In this document: piece after piece, positions 17,446-27,150 of the stretch
Layout: the number at the start of each line of letters is the position of its first letter
How positions within the stretch are numbered: position 1 is the stretch's first letter
DNA from: Pseudomonas sp.
GTDB lineage: Bacteria > Pseudomonadota > Gammaproteobacteria > Pseudomonadales > Pseudomonadaceae
NCBI RefSeq assembly: GCF_030150285.1
Contig: NZ_JASLGE010000074.1
Span: 1-64,000 of the forward strand
Length of the DNA stretch: 64,000 nucleotides
Reading direction: 5' to 3'
Notes under the pieces: model-generated
Databases searched by the model: none
The model's input: only the letters and a program-made list of their open reading frames with translations
What the model was told of the DNA's origin: nothing
Program-made: the position numbers and the translations under genes

Positions 17446-18851
17446 CAAACCTGAGCATGGATGCGACTCAACCGCAGCAGGCAAAGGGGCTGTCCAGCAA
17501 GATCATCAGCGTTTACGAACTGCTTATGGACTCTTCTCTGGATATCCCCCACTACCAGCGCCCCTATAAGTGGACCGGCAAGAACATCAACCAACTGTTC
17601 TCCGATATTGCCATCCATAAGGATAAGTCGGCCTATCGCTTGGGCACCATCGTGTTTCACCAGGACGGTGATACAAAGAACATCGTCGATGGCCAGCAGC
17701 GGACCATTAGCCTGCTACTAGCGGTCCGTGCGCTTATTCAGCGGAACAAGGAAAAAAAGCTCGAACGCAAAGACTTGCGCGAACGCTTGCTCAAGCTTGA
17801 GCAAGCGATGGTGAACCCCAGCTTTACCAGCGAGATCTCGCAGAAGAATATCCACAGCAATTACCTTGAGGTGGCCCGCATCGTTTCCCGATCGGACTTC
17901 ACCGAGGCGCATATCGATTTCTTCCTGAACAAGTGTCAGGTCGTGGTGGTGGCCTTGAACGATGTGTCGGAAGCCTTCCAGTTCTTCGACTCGCAGAATG
18001 CGCGGGGTCGGGACCTGGAACCCCATGATCTGCTCAAGGCCTACCACCTGCGAGAGTTCAGCTCACGTGACGAGCCATTGAAGGCCGCCACAGTGGCGCA
18101 TTGGGAAAACACGGATACCGATGAGTTGGCCACATTGTTCTCGCAGTACCTGTACCGGATCCGCAATTGGTCGAAAGGGGTTTCGGCGCGTTACTTCAGC
18201 AAGGATGACAGTGACATATTCAAGGGCGTGAATATCGATACAGTGACCAGCTATCCCTATGTGGAGCAGCTGCGTATCACCCACCATTTTGTCGATAACT
18301 ACAACGGGCAGTACGAGCGCAAGATCGACTCGCGCGAGCTTGGTTTTCCCTTCCATCTGGATCAGATCATCATCAATGGCCGGCGTTTTTTTGAGTTGAT
18401 CAGCCACTATCAGGGCAAAGTGGCGCGGATCAGCGCTGAATCCTGGAGCGGACATGAATTGGTGGGTGCTGAAGGGCTTGATGGCTATGCGAAAACCATC
18501 ATGGATACCCTCAATAGCTATTCGGCAAGAACCCGCACCGGCGATTGCTACGTACGGGCGATGTTCGATTGCCTGTTGATTTACTACATCGACAAGTTCG
18601 GTCACGCGGATATCTCCCGCGCCATCGAGAAGATTTTCATCTGGGCCTACAGCCTGCGCTTGAAGATGCAGGTAGTACAGCTGGCCAGCATGGATAATCA
18701 CGTGCTGGAGAACAATCTGTTCCGGTTGATCAAGGACGCCACACGTCCTGCTGACTTTATTAACTGCACACTGCCGGTATTAAATGGCCAGAAGTCAACC
18801 AGAACCGGTGAGATCGAGGCTCTGTTCAAGGCGATGAAATATTATGAGTAG
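17442..18851 (+). CDS. DUF262 protein, GmrSD-like, first copy
   Basis: This 469-residue protein begins with the DUF262 signature: IPHYQRPYKW near residue 36 and IVDGQQRTISLLL near residue 72. The DGQQR motif is the nucleotide-hydrolysing and nicking centre of the GmrSD/DndB-type fold that restricts modified phage DNA. A clear C-terminal HNH-type DUF1524 domain is lacking, so this looks like the nucleotide-binding partner of the next gene. It starts inside the last codon of hsdS and overlaps the second DUF262 gene by 8 bases, forming a tightly coupled insert within the hsd operon. Confidence 0.8.
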   Translation: MTNLSMDATQPQQAKGLSSKIISVYELLMDSSLDIPHYQRPYKWTGKNINQLFSDIAIHKDKSAYRLGTIVFHQDGDTKNIVDGQQRTISLLLAVRALIQRNKEKKLERKDLRERLLKLEQAMVNPSFTSEISQKNIHSNYLEVARIVSRSDFTEAHIDFFLNKCQVVVVALNDVSEAFQFFDSQNARGRDLEPHDLLKAYHLREFSSRDEPLKAATVAHWENTDTDELATLFSQYLYRIRNWSKGVSARYFSKDDSDIFKGVNIDTVTSYPYVEQLRITHHFVDNYNGQYERKIDSRELGFPFHLDQIIINGRRFFELISHYQGKVARISAESWSGHELVGAEGLDGYAKTIMDTLNSYSARTRTGDCYVRAMFDCLLIYYIDKFGHADISRAIEKIFIWAYSLRLKMQVVQLASMDNHVLENNLFRLIKDATRPADFINCTLPVLNGQKSTRTGEIEALFKAMKYYE

Positions 18852-20817
18852 GGAAATCAGTCAGCTCTCCATCAAGGCGCTGCTCAGCGGTCGGGACGAA
18901 TACGTCATCCCGATGTATCAGCGCAATTACGCCTGGGAGGAGGGCGAAATCACGCAACTGATTCAGGACGTGATTGATTACCTGCCGAAGAAGGACGATA
19001 AAGCGCGCAATTATTACATTGGCACCTTGGTGGTGTATGAGCGCCCGGATAGCAAAACACCGGTGTTTGAAACCATTGATGGCCAACAGCGCTTGACGAC
19101 CCTCTCGCTACTGACTTCGTACTTGAAAAACACCCGGTTGGTCGATCTTGCCTGGTACTCGAACCTGAGTATCCATTTCGATAGCCGTGAGCATTCGCGC
19201 GCTACCTTTTCGGCCATCTTCGAGGGGAAATTCAACGACGACCCTGCCGAGGTGCTGGCCGAGAAACAGATCAATACTGGCATCCTCAATGGCTACCGCC
19301 TCATCCAGAAACTTTTGCCGCAAAAGCTCAAAGAGAACAGCATTTCGCTTCAGCAGTTCTACGACTATCTGTTCCACTACGTGCAAATCATGCGGGTGAA
19401 AGTACCGGCGGATACGGACCTGAACCATTACTTCGAGATCATGAATAACCGCGGTGAGCAGTTGGAAAAGCACGAGGTGCTCAAGGCACGGATGATGAAG
19501 GAGTTGCAGGGTTGCGAGCAGAGCCAGAACTGCCTGCATGCCGTATGGGAAGCCTGCGCGAACATGGAGCGCTATGTGCAAATGGGCTTCACGCCTGGCC
19601 AACGTGGCAGCATTTTTGGCGACAAGGACTGGGGACAATTTGAGCTTGCTGACTTTGATGCGCTGCGGGCTGCGCTGCACAGTTCGCAAGAGGTAGCCGC
19701 TAAGCAGGAAACTCGCTTAACGCTTGATCAGATCATTGCTAAAGCACCGGTTGCTGCGAAGCAGGATGAGTCAAGTGAGGACGCGCCAGAGCGTTTCAAC
19801 ACGGCTATCAACTTCCCGAACTTCCTGTTGCATGTACTGCGTGTCGATACGAAAGCCGACATCCCATTGGATGACAAACGTCTGCTCGATACCTTTGAAG
19901 CTTATGTGCTCAAGCAGCCAGATCCTGTAGCCGCGGTGAAGCGTTTTACCTTTAGCCTGTTGCGCTGCAAGTATCTGTTTGACCAGTACGTGATCAAGCG
20001 CGAGTTCATCAAGGGCGCTGATGGCTGGAGCCTCAAACGCTTCAAATGGAATGACGGCGGAGAACGTAGCCGGGCAGGTCGCGGGAGTTATGTGAATACC
20101 TTCGGCGAGGAGGATGGCAACGAAGACATCAACCGCCGCATCATGATGTTGCTGTCAGCGTTTCATGTTTCTACGCCAACGCTGGTTTACAAGCACTGGC
20201 TGAATGCGGCGCTGTTTCACCTGTTTTATGTTGAACAGATTGAGGCTCTGGCTTATCTGAAGCACATGGAGTCGGTAGCAAAAGCGTTTGTCTTTGACCG
20301 CTTTCTGGCTCAAGGGGCAGGGCTTGAATACTTTGCGATGATCTATACCAACGGGAGCGCCTGTCAGACGCGTCGCGAAAGCATTGCGGCAGAGCCGATT
20401 GAGTCTCGGCTGACATTCGGTAACATCGAAAACAACCTGGTGTTCAACTTTCTGGACTACTTGCTTTGGCTTGAACACAGGGCAAAAGAGCCGGTTAAAT
20501 CCTACGAATTCACCTTCCGTAGTTCGGTTGAGCATTACTACCCGCAGCATCCTCTAGACGGACAAGTTCAGCTGGATGCTGACACGCTTAACTCGTTCGG
20601 CAATCTGTGCCTGATCAGCCACAGCAAGAACTCTCGCTTGAGCAATTTCATGCCTTCGGCCAAGAGAGAGTTTTATAAGAACAACACCATCGATAGCGTT
20701 AAACAGTATTTGATGATGGAAATAGAATCTTGGGATGCCGACGCCATACGCGCCCATTCCGAACAAATGAATAACGTGTTGCTCAACAGTCTCGTAAGCA
20801 AACACGAATCCGAGTAA
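18844..20817 (+). CDS. DUF262/DUF1524 protein, GmrSD-like, second copy
   Basis: The 657-residue protein opens with the DUF262 motifs IPMYQRNYAWEEGEI and TIDGQQRLTTL. Its end carries a DUF1524-type region, VEHYYPQHP followed by NLCLISHSKNSRLSN, in the place where GmrSD enzymes have their HNH-like nuclease. It could therefore be a complete single-chain modification-dependent nuclease or work as a pair with the preceding gene. It lies between hsdS and hsdR in one operon. The pairing with a type I system has been seen in other genomes, but the functional link is not established from sequence. Confidence 0.8.
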   Translation: MSREISQLSIKALLSGRDEYVIPMYQRNYAWEEGEITQLIQDVIDYLPKKDDKARNYYIGTLVVYERPDSKTPVFETIDGQQRLTTLSLLTSYLKNTRLVDLAWYSNLSIHFDSREHSRATFSAIFEGKFNDDPAEVLAEKQINTGILNGYRLIQKLLPQKLKENSISLQQFYDYLFHYVQIMRVKVPADTDLNHYFEIMNNRGEQLEKHEVLKARMMKELQGCEQSQNCLHAVWEACANMERYVQMGFTPGQRGSIFGDKDWGQFELADFDALRAALHSSQEVAAKQETRLTLDQIIAKAPVAAKQDESSEDAPERFNTAINFPNFLLHVLRVDTKADIPLDDKRLLDTFEAYVLKQPDPVAAVKRFTFSLLRCKYLFDQYVIKREFIKGADGWSLKRFKWNDGGERSRAGRGSYVNTFGEEDGNEDINRRIMMLLSAFHVSTPTLVYKHWLNAALFHLFYVEQIEALAYLKHMESVAKAFVFDRFLAQGAGLEYFAMIYTNGSACQTRRESIAAEPIESRLTFGNIENNLVFNFLDYLLWLEHRAKEPVKSYEFTFRSSVEHYYPQHPLDGQVQLDADTLNSFGNLCLISHSKNSRLSNFMPSAKREFYKNNTIDSVKQYLMMEIESWDADAIRAHSEQMNNVLLNSLVSKHESE

Positions 20818-20836
20818 ACCCTGCAGGATGCATCTG

Positions 20837-23800
20837 ATGATTCAACAACCTCGCTCCGAACGTCGCACCCAGAATCGTATTGTGGCCTTGTTTACGGACA
20901 CGTCGCGGCCTGATTGTCTTGGCTACAACTACCTGGGTGAGTGGAGCAAGCGTGGGCAAAATCGCAACATTGAAGTCGAACTGTTGCAGGCAAACCTGAA
21001 ACAGCGCGGCTACTCCGATGCACAGATATCGGCGGCGCTGCAAAAGCTAATGACCGCGGCTGATGCCACTGGCATCACGCTGTATCAGGCTAATTTGCGT
21101 ACTTACCAACTGCTGCGTTACGGCGTGCCGGTACAGGTAGCCGTTGGGAAGGCCCACGAAACGGTGCATCTGGTTGATTGGGAGCACCCTGAACGCAATG
21201 ACTTCTCCATTGCCGAAGAAGTGACCTTGCGCGGTGGTCATGAGCGCCGCCCTGATTTGGTGATTTATCTGAACGGTATCGCCATCGGTGTGATTGAGCT
21301 CAAACGTAGTTCGGTAGAGGTGGGCGATGGTATTAACCAACTGATCACCAACCAGGAGGAAATTTTCAATAAAGGTTTCTTTAGCACAGTGCAGATGGTT
21401 TTTGCTGGCAGTGACTCTCAGGGCTTGCGCTACGGGACGGCGACTACCCGCGCCGAGTTTTTTGTCGAGTGGAAGACGTCTTCCCTGAACGCTAGGCCTG
21501 AAGAACTGAATACACAGCGCGAAATGCCTGCTCGCTACCAAGTGCTCGCGGGCGCAGAAGTGCCTCAGTCTGTTTATTTTCTGGATGGCCCACTGGCCCA
21601 GATATGTGAAAAGTCTCGTTTACTTGATCTGATTCGCAACTTCATCATCTTCGATGCGGGTATCAAGAAGGTGCCGCGACCTCATCAATACGCTGCCGTG
21701 AAGGCCGCGCAGGAGCGGGTTCGGCGTAAAGAGGGTGGGGTTATCTGGCATACCCAGGGCAGTGGCAAGAGCATTCTGATGGTGCTGATTGCCAAGTGGT
21801 TGCTGGAGCATGATCCCGAAGCGCGCATTTTGGTCATTACGGATCGCGATGAGCTGGACAAGCAAATATCCGGGGTGATGCGTAATGCGGGGGTAATCGG
21901 TAACGACTCGCCATCGCCACGTGTGACCTCGCGCGCCGATCTTGTGCAGAAGCTTTTCGCTCCCTCGCCGCGCCTGCTCTGTGCGCTGTTGCACAAGTTT
22001 GAGCCTGATTTGAGCGTACCGCCACCGCCCATGCATGGGCGTTTCTATGTATTCGTGGATGAATGTCACCGCACCCAAGGCGGCGACATGAACAAGCAAA
22101 TGAAGCAGTGGCTGGTCAATGCCCTGTTTATTGGCTTTACCGGTACACCGTTGTTGCGTAAGGACAAGCAGACTACACGCGATGTGTTCGGCACTTACAT
22201 CCATACCTACAAGTTCCATGAAGCCGTGGCGGATAAGGTCGTGTTGGACCTTAAGTATGAGGCGCGAGATGTGCCGCAGCGCTTGACCTCGCCAAAGGCC
22301 ATTGATGCCTGGTTTGAACATAAAACCAAAGGATTGAACAATTACCAGAAGTCGATCCTTCGCAAGCGCTGGGCGACCATGGAGGCGCTAATGAGTGCCG
22401 GCGAGCGCAAACAGCGCATCATTGCCAGCATCATTGAGGACTTCAGCCTGAAGCCGCGATTGAACAACAATCGGGGGACCGCCATTCTGGTGGCAGCCAG
22501 CATCTACGATGCATGCCATTACTTGCGCTTATTTGAGACCACCTCATTCGGACCTTACTGCGGCATCATCACGTCCTATGAGCCGAACCACAACGCAATC
22601 TCCCGCGAGCCGGCGCAAAGCGATGAGCGTTACAAGTTCGATACCTACACGCAGTACGTGCTTAAGCCGGGCCAGACCACCACCGCTTATGAAGAAGAGA
22701 CCAAGCGTCGCTTCATTGAGGAGCCTGCCAACCTGAAGCTACTCATTGTGGTCAGCAAGCTGCTTACTGGCTTCGATGCACCTAGTTGCTCCTACATTTA
22801 CCTTGATAACGAGCTGCGGGACCATAACCTTTTCCAGGCAATTTGCCGCACCAACCGGCTCGACGGTGATGACAAGGACTTTGGCTATATCGTCGACTTC
22901 AAAGAGCTGTTCGGCGACGTGCAAGACGCCATTTCGGTGTACACCTCTGACGAGTTGGATGTCGACGCAGGCAGCGGGGGCAATAACAACGTTGAACTGA
23001 AGAACTGGCTGGTTGAAGGGAAGAAGCAACTGGACGCTGCCCGTGAGGCATTGAGTTACTTGTGCGCCCCCGTGGCACCACCGCGTGAGATTGAGCAGTT
23101 TATCCATTACTTCTGTGGTGCTGCTGCTAACGCCAATGGGCTAGATGAGACCGAAGCACTGCGGGTGTCCTTCTACAAGGCGGTGGCTTCATTTGTGCGG
23201 GCGTTTGCCGAATTGGCGCAGCACCTCACCGAAGCCGGATACTCGGCGGGTGAAGCCGGGAGGCTTCAGATAGAGGTGCAGTTTTATGCAGACGTGCGGG
23301 AGGCGATAAAGAAGCATTCCGGTGAAGAGCTGGATATCAAGCCATTTGAATCGGACATGCGGCATTTGCTTAATACTTATATCCAGGCAGACCCTGCTGA
23401 CCCCATGAGTACGGTTGATAACTTTTCGCTGGTTGAACTGATCGTTCAGACTGGTGTTCACGATGCCATTGCCAAAAAGCTCAACGCCAAGGGCAAGCTT
23501 TCCAAGGGGGCGATTGCCGAAGGCATTATCAATAACGTCCGTAAAACGATCATTCGCGATCAACTGACTGACCCGAAGTTCTATGAGGGCATGTCGAGGC
23601 TGCTTGAAGATCTGATCAAGCAGAGTCGTGAAGATGCTGCCGCCTACGAGGAGTTCTTGCGCAAGGCTGAGGCGCTGGTTAGACAACTGGCGCAGAAGGG
23701 GCCAGGTAACTCCCCTGTTGCACTCAATGGGCTTCGAGAGGCTACTGTTGTGTTCAACAACCTCGACAGCATTGCAGCAACCACTTTTCAGTGCCCGCAT

Positions 23801-23989
23801 GACGAGGGCGCGAAAGTGAAGTTGGCCTTAGATATTGATCAAGTTATGCGTAATGAGGCTCCGTCTTCCTGGCGAGGAGAATCATCACGTGAATCACAGA
23901 TTATTAATGCGCTGTATCCTTTGATGGGGCGTGACGGTGAAGCGACCATGGCAATGTTCGAGATTATCAAGAAGCAACCGGGCTATTGA
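20837..23989 (+). CDS. hsdR: Type I restriction endonuclease and translocase subunit
   Basis: The start at 20837 has AGGA about eight bases upstream. An ATG nine bases earlier has no spacing for a ribosome site. The 1050-residue product carries the nuclease motif in its N-terminus (PDLVIYLNGIAIGVIELKR), then a superfamily 2 helicase: motif I QGSGKS at about residue 308, the Walker B-like VDECHRTQ, GFTGTPLL, and later KLLTGFDAP and QAICRTNR. The C-terminal helical part contacts HsdM. It cleaves unmethylated DNA after ATP-driven translocation. All key motifs are present, so the enzyme should be active. Confidence 0.93.
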   Translation: MIQQPRSERRTQNRIVALFTDTSRPDCLGYNYLGEWSKRGQNRNIEVELLQANLKQRGYSDAQISAALQKLMTAADATGITLYQANLRTYQLLRYGVPVQVAVGKAHETVHLVDWEHPERNDFSIAEEVTLRGGHERRPDLVIYLNGIAIGVIELKRSSVEVGDGINQLITNQEEIFNKGFFSTVQMVFAGSDSQGLRYGTATTRAEFFVEWKTSSLNARPEELNTQREMPARYQVLAGAEVPQSVYFLDGPLAQICEKSRLLDLIRNFIIFDAGIKKVPRPHQYAAVKAAQERVRRKEGGVIWHTQGSGKSILMVLIAKWLLEHDPEARILVITDRDELDKQISGVMRNAGVIGNDSPSPRVTSRADLVQKLFAPSPRLLCALLHKFEPDLSVPPPPMHGRFYVFVDECHRTQGGDMNKQMKQWLVNALFIGFTGTPLLRKDKQTTRDVFGTYIHTYKFHEAVADKVVLDLKYEARDVPQRLTSPKAIDAWFEHKTKGLNNYQKSILRKRWATMEALMSAGERKQRIIASIIEDFSLKPRLNNNRGTAILVAASIYDACHYLRLFETTSFGPYCGIITSYEPNHNAISREPAQSDERYKFDTYTQYVLKPGQTTTAYEEETKRRFIEEPANLKLLIVVSKLLTGFDAPSCSYIYLDNELRDHNLFQAICRTNRLDGDDKDFGYIVDFKELFGDVQDAISVYTSDELDVDAGSGGNNNVELKNWLVEGKKQLDAAREALSYLCAPVAPPREIEQFIHYFCGAAANANGLDETEALRVSFYKAVASFVRAFAELAQHLTEAGYSAGEAGRLQIEVQFYADVREAIKKHSGEELDIKPFESDMRHLLNTYIQADPADPMSTVDNFSLVELIVQTGVHDAIAKKLNAKGKLSKGAIAEGIINNVRKTIIRDQLTDPKFYEGMSRLLEDLIKQSREDAAAYEEFLRKAEALVRQLAQKGPGNSPVALNGLREATVVFNNLDSIAATTFQCPHDEGAKVKLALDIDQVMRNEAPSSWRGESSRESQIINALYPLMGRDGEATMAMFEIIKKQPGY

Positions 23990-24705
23990 TGGACGAGATT
24001 ATTGAGTTGGGCGAAATTTTAATTTCGGTGACCAGAAAAGACATCAAGCATGTCCACCTGAGTGTGCACCCGCCCGAGGGGCGGGTAACGTTAGTCGCCC
24101 CAACAAGCACACGGCTTGAAGTCGCTCGGGCTTATGCTATTTCCAGGCTGGGCTGGATTCGCGAGCAACAGAGCAAACTGGAGGCGCAGGCGCGTGAAGC
24201 GCCGCGTCAGTTCGTGGAAAGAGAAAGCCACTATGTCTGGGGTCGACGGTACCTGATGGTGGTTAACTACCAAGACGCCAAGCCATCGGTGGTGCTCGAC
24301 CACAAACGTATCACCCTAACTGTTCGCCCCGGCAGCGATTCGCAAAAGCGCGCCGAAGTTATGCACGAATGGCAGAAGCGGCAACTGCATGCCGTGGTGC
24401 CGGTGTTGATCAATAAGTGGGCGTGTAAGCTGAAGGTGAAGGTTGCTAGTTATTACCTGCAGCGGATGAAAACCAAATGGGGCAGCTGTAATCATCAAGC
24501 AGGGAACATACGACTGAACACCGAGTTGGTGAAGAAGCCGAAAGACCTGCTTGAGTATGTGATTGTCCACGAGATGGTTCACCTGCTTGAGCCTACCCAC
24601 AATGAACGCTTTGTGTCTATCCTCGGGGAGCATTATCCAACCTGGCGCGAGGCACGCGCCGAGTTGAACGAATTGCCGCTGGCGGCTGAGGTTTGGAAGG
24701 AGTGA
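23989..24705 (+). CDS. YgjP-type zinc metallopeptidase (DUF45)
   Basis: The 238-residue protein shares one base with the hsdR stop (TGATG), so it is coupled to it. It has the YgjP/WLM signature: RMKTKWGSCN, then HEMVH at residues 194-198 and a third ligand in the segment PTHNERF. This is a gluzincin-like fold related to SprT. Such genes are common as the last member of hsd operons with DUF262 insertions. Proposed roles are protein turnover or toxin-like cleavage, and none is proven. An upstream TTG is not needed as the start. Confidence 0.85.
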   Translation: MDEIIELGEILISVTRKDIKHVHLSVHPPEGRVTLVAPTSTRLEVARAYAISRLGWIREQQSKLEAQAREAPRQFVERESHYVWGRRYLMVVNYQDAKPSVVLDHKRITLTVRPGSDSQKRAEVMHEWQKRQLHAVVPVLINKWACKLKVKVASYYLQRMKTKWGSCNHQAGNIRLNTELVKKPKDLLEYVIVHEMVHLLEPTHNERFVSILGEHYPTWREARAELNELPLAAEVWKE

Positions 24706-24774
24706 GGCTGCAAAAGACCGTTTGCATTTGTGACTGTTGGTCTCGTTAGGGCTTCGCTGCGCACTAATCCGCCG

Positions 24775-25890
24775 TTAAAGCAGGCTAGCTGCGTCAGTCT
24801 TAACCGCGTCATCAAAATGCGGAAAGTGTTGCTTGAGGCGCTCAATCGTCCAGCGCCATTTCGGCGTGGTAGGGCGGCACACCGTATTTTGGTTGCCAAA
24901 CATGCCGACTTCTCGCACTGCTTGGCTGATAGGCACACTTTGCAGCCATTGGACGGGCACAAAGTAGTCGCATAGCTCCAGGTCGTCGGCGAACTCAGCG
25001 TGGTAATTGGCCCGCGATGCAACTTCAAGTATCGGGCGTTCTTCCCCGTCGACCATCACGGTAAAGTCTTTCGCAGGCGTCGAGGTGCCAAGTACGCGAC
25101 CCACACCGACATAGCCTTGTTGCGGCACGTTGACCCAGATTCGGTCACCCGGCGACAACAATTGAAGTGTTTTGCTATACCACGCACCACCACCGCCGGA
25201 AATGAAGCCAAAATCGACAGCGTCGGCCCAGGAGCGCGAGGTCGAGTCGCCAAACGAGCAGTAAAACTCACCATTCCAAGGTTCGTTATGGCTTTCACTG
25301 CTCGATACAGCGTTCACTTGGGTCTGAACTGGGTCGAGTAACCATGAACGGCTTAATAGCTGTTGATCACCTGCTTCGAAAATCTGAAAGCACAGTACGT
25401 TGATCGGAATATCACGCTTGCTCAGGTATTCAACGATTCGCTCACTGCTGGCATCCAGTTCGGTGGCGACAATGATCAACTGATGGCTTTTGTTCAATTC
25501 ATCATCGTCCAGCGCAAAACCAAAGCGCGCCAGGAAATCTGCGTACAGGCTGCATCCTGGTTTGAAGCGCTGATAAATCGCTGCAATATCGTTCTCACGC
25601 AACCCTTCGACCCACACCGCGTAATCAAGTGCTTGGGCCACTACCTCACGAGGTGTGCGGTCGCGCTTGAGCTCAATCAGTACCAGATCACCGTTAGGTG
25701 CGATTGCCAGTAAGTCGATACGCCCGCCCATGCCTGTGTTTTCTTGTCTACCTATCAACATCCACTCATCCGAGAGAATGCTTGGAGAACTGATGATCAT
25801 ATCTTCCAGCAACTGTTCACTGGCCAAGCGGGTTTGGCGCAGCTTGCTCGGCACAGGGCCAACGGTCCAGACGTCTGTTTTGATAGGCAA
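24775..25890 (-). CDS. DUF91-like PD-(D/E)XK nuclease
   Basis: The 371-residue protein has the core nuclease motif at Asp59 (GRIDLLAI) and Glu73-Leu-Lys75 (LVLIELKRD). This is the arrangement of the DUF91/NucS (EndoMS) endonuclease fold. A second domain follows from about residue 210, with several aromatic strands and GDRIWVNVPQQGYVGVGRV, which may bind nucleic acid or a ligand. It converges on the hsd operon with only 69 bases between stops, and leads away from the next gene. It is probably a stand-alone defence or repair nuclease; its target is unknown. Confidence 0.65.
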   Translation of the reverse strand: MPIKTDVWTVGPVPSKLRQTRLASEQLLEDMIISSPSILSDEWMLIGRQENTGMGGRIDLLAIAPNGDLVLIELKRDRTPREVVAQALDYAVWVEGLRENDIAAIYQRFKPGCSLYADFLARFGFALDDDELNKSHQLIIVATELDASSERIVEYLSKRDIPINVLCFQIFEAGDQQLLSRSWLLDPVQTQVNAVSSSESHNEPWNGEFYCSFGDSTSRSWADAVDFGFISGGGGAWYSKTLQLLSPGDRIWVNVPQQGYVGVGRVLGTSTPAKDFTVMVDGEERPILEVASRANYHAEFADDLELCDYFVPVQWLQSVPISQAVREVGMFGNQNTVCRPTTPKWRWTIERLKQHFPHFDDAVKTDAASLL

Positions 25891-25988
25891 ATCGTGAATC
25901 CTTGGATGGGCGTGGTAACAGTTGACCTAGAAATGGAGGTGGGGGAAGATTTCCATTCCCCCTGGCGTTCCGAGTTATTGGTTGTCTA

Positions 25989-26588
25989 TCAGAGCATATC
26001 TAGTAATAGGCCTTCTTTATGCTTCGCCTCATCTGCTTCGTGTGCTTTGGCGGAGTACTCTATCGAAAGGGTGCACTGGTAGCCTTCACCAGTCAAAGAC
26101 AGAAAAATGTTGGTCTCGTCATCTGCCCAATTAGTGAAGCGGGACATGTGCCCTGCGCTCACTGCCGTTCCCCAGTTATGATAATCGTCACGAAACAAGT
26201 CGTTCATCCAGTACTCGTCATCGCTTATCAGGAGAGGGTATTTTTTCTGCAGACTGACTTTTAGCTCATCGAACTTGGATAGGTAGGTATTGGCGTTAGC
26301 GAAATCTTGGTTGAATACATACTTTCCTCGTACCAGTATGTCATTCAAAAATACGAAAACTACCAAACAGCTATTGCCGGCAAGTGTTGACTCAAAAGCC
26401 AGGAACCCGTCTCCCTCGAGCCATTCAACGTTTGCCTCAGACTGCTTAACCTCTGCTGCGTGCATCCCCCAGAAGGTTTTTCGGAAGCTGTGTCGGTTAT
26501 CAGCCTTTGCCAGGCCTGCGTGCTGGTAATGCCAGGTTCCGTCCTGATTAAGTACTACTTTTTGCCCATCATCTGTTGTACCAAGCAT
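25989..26588 (-). CDS. Hypothetical protein
   Basis: The 199-residue protein begins with MLGTTDDGQKVVLNQDGTW, a motif seen at the start of several small uncharacterised proteins that place the phrase 'dGtW.y' early. The rest is mixed alpha/beta with many aromatic residues and no signal peptide or membrane segment. It lies upstream of the DUF91-like gene on the same strand, 98 bases apart, and could be its partner. No catalytic pattern is visible and I do not recognise the family. Confidence 0.6.
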   Translation of the reverse strand: MLGTTDDGQKVVLNQDGTWHYQHAGLAKADNRHSFRKTFWGMHAAEVKQSEANVEWLEGDGFLAFESTLAGNSCLVVFVFLNDILVRGKYVFNQDFANANTYLSKFDELKVSLQKKYPLLISDDEYWMNDLFRDDYHNWGTAVSAGHMSRFTNWADDETNIFLSLTGEGYQCTLSIEYSAKAHEADEAKHKEGLLLDML

Positions 26589-27073
26589 AACTAGCTCCTA
26601 GATCGAAGAGATTCAGAGGTGAGGCTATCCCTAAGGGCGCTCCACAAAGGCACATCATTACCAAGCCATCTTTATCGCTGCTGGTCAGACTGCGCAGCAG
26701 AGGCCCTATTTCGAACGTGAACCTGGAAACCTGGCTGTATACAAGAGACGACGGATGCATGCGCGATTGGGTTTCGTTGCCCGAGAGCTGCCATCTTTGT
26801 AACGTAGCGGTTTGCATTGAGCATATCCAGCAGTCGGCACAAGGTAAAGGCGCTTAGCCATCATTCTATGAGGTTCATTTTTCGGGCCCGTAGTGATCAA
26901 GGTATGACTTTAGTCGTATTCGGTTAGGTCAGGCTCGGTTCAAGTAACTTATGGCTTTACCCTGATCGCAGGTAAGGCTATCGTGCTGGCATAAAGACAT
27001 GATCCTGCCTGTTTTCGCACTATCTGGAGCTCCTTTAAGACGTTCCTAACTAACAAATGCTGTGTCTTGGCCA
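26589..27073. other. Gap of about 485 bases upstream of the Zorya leader
   Basis: No supported gene is seen. Open frames on the minus strand (26569-26817 and 26706-26900) lack ribosome sites and familiar domains. The region should hold the promoters of the leftward hypothetical gene and of zorA. Confidence 0.5.
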
Positions 27074-27123
27074 GAGAAAAATAAAACCTTTTCTCGGTAA
27101 ATTGCTGCCTTGAGAAAAGGCTT
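27074..27123 (+). promoter_or_regulatory. Leader of zorA with three mutually pairing segments
   Basis: GAGAAAA at 27074-27080 can pair with TTTTCTC at 27089-27095. The same TTTTCTC, extended to CCTTTTCTC (27087-27095), can instead pair with GAGAAAAGG at 27112-27120, and a short T-run follows. The two hairpins exclude each other, and the zorA start lies 30 bases downstream. Such an arrangement could act as an attenuator, or the repeats could be protein-binding sites. The stems are A/T-rich and the T-run is short, so termination efficiency is uncertain. Confidence 0.4.
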
Positions 27124-27150
27124 TTAAATCAAATGTTCAAAGGTGTTGGA

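Noticed and set aside
26569..26900. Minus-strand open frames upstream of zorA
   Set aside because: No start signals or domains; they overlap the expected promoter region.
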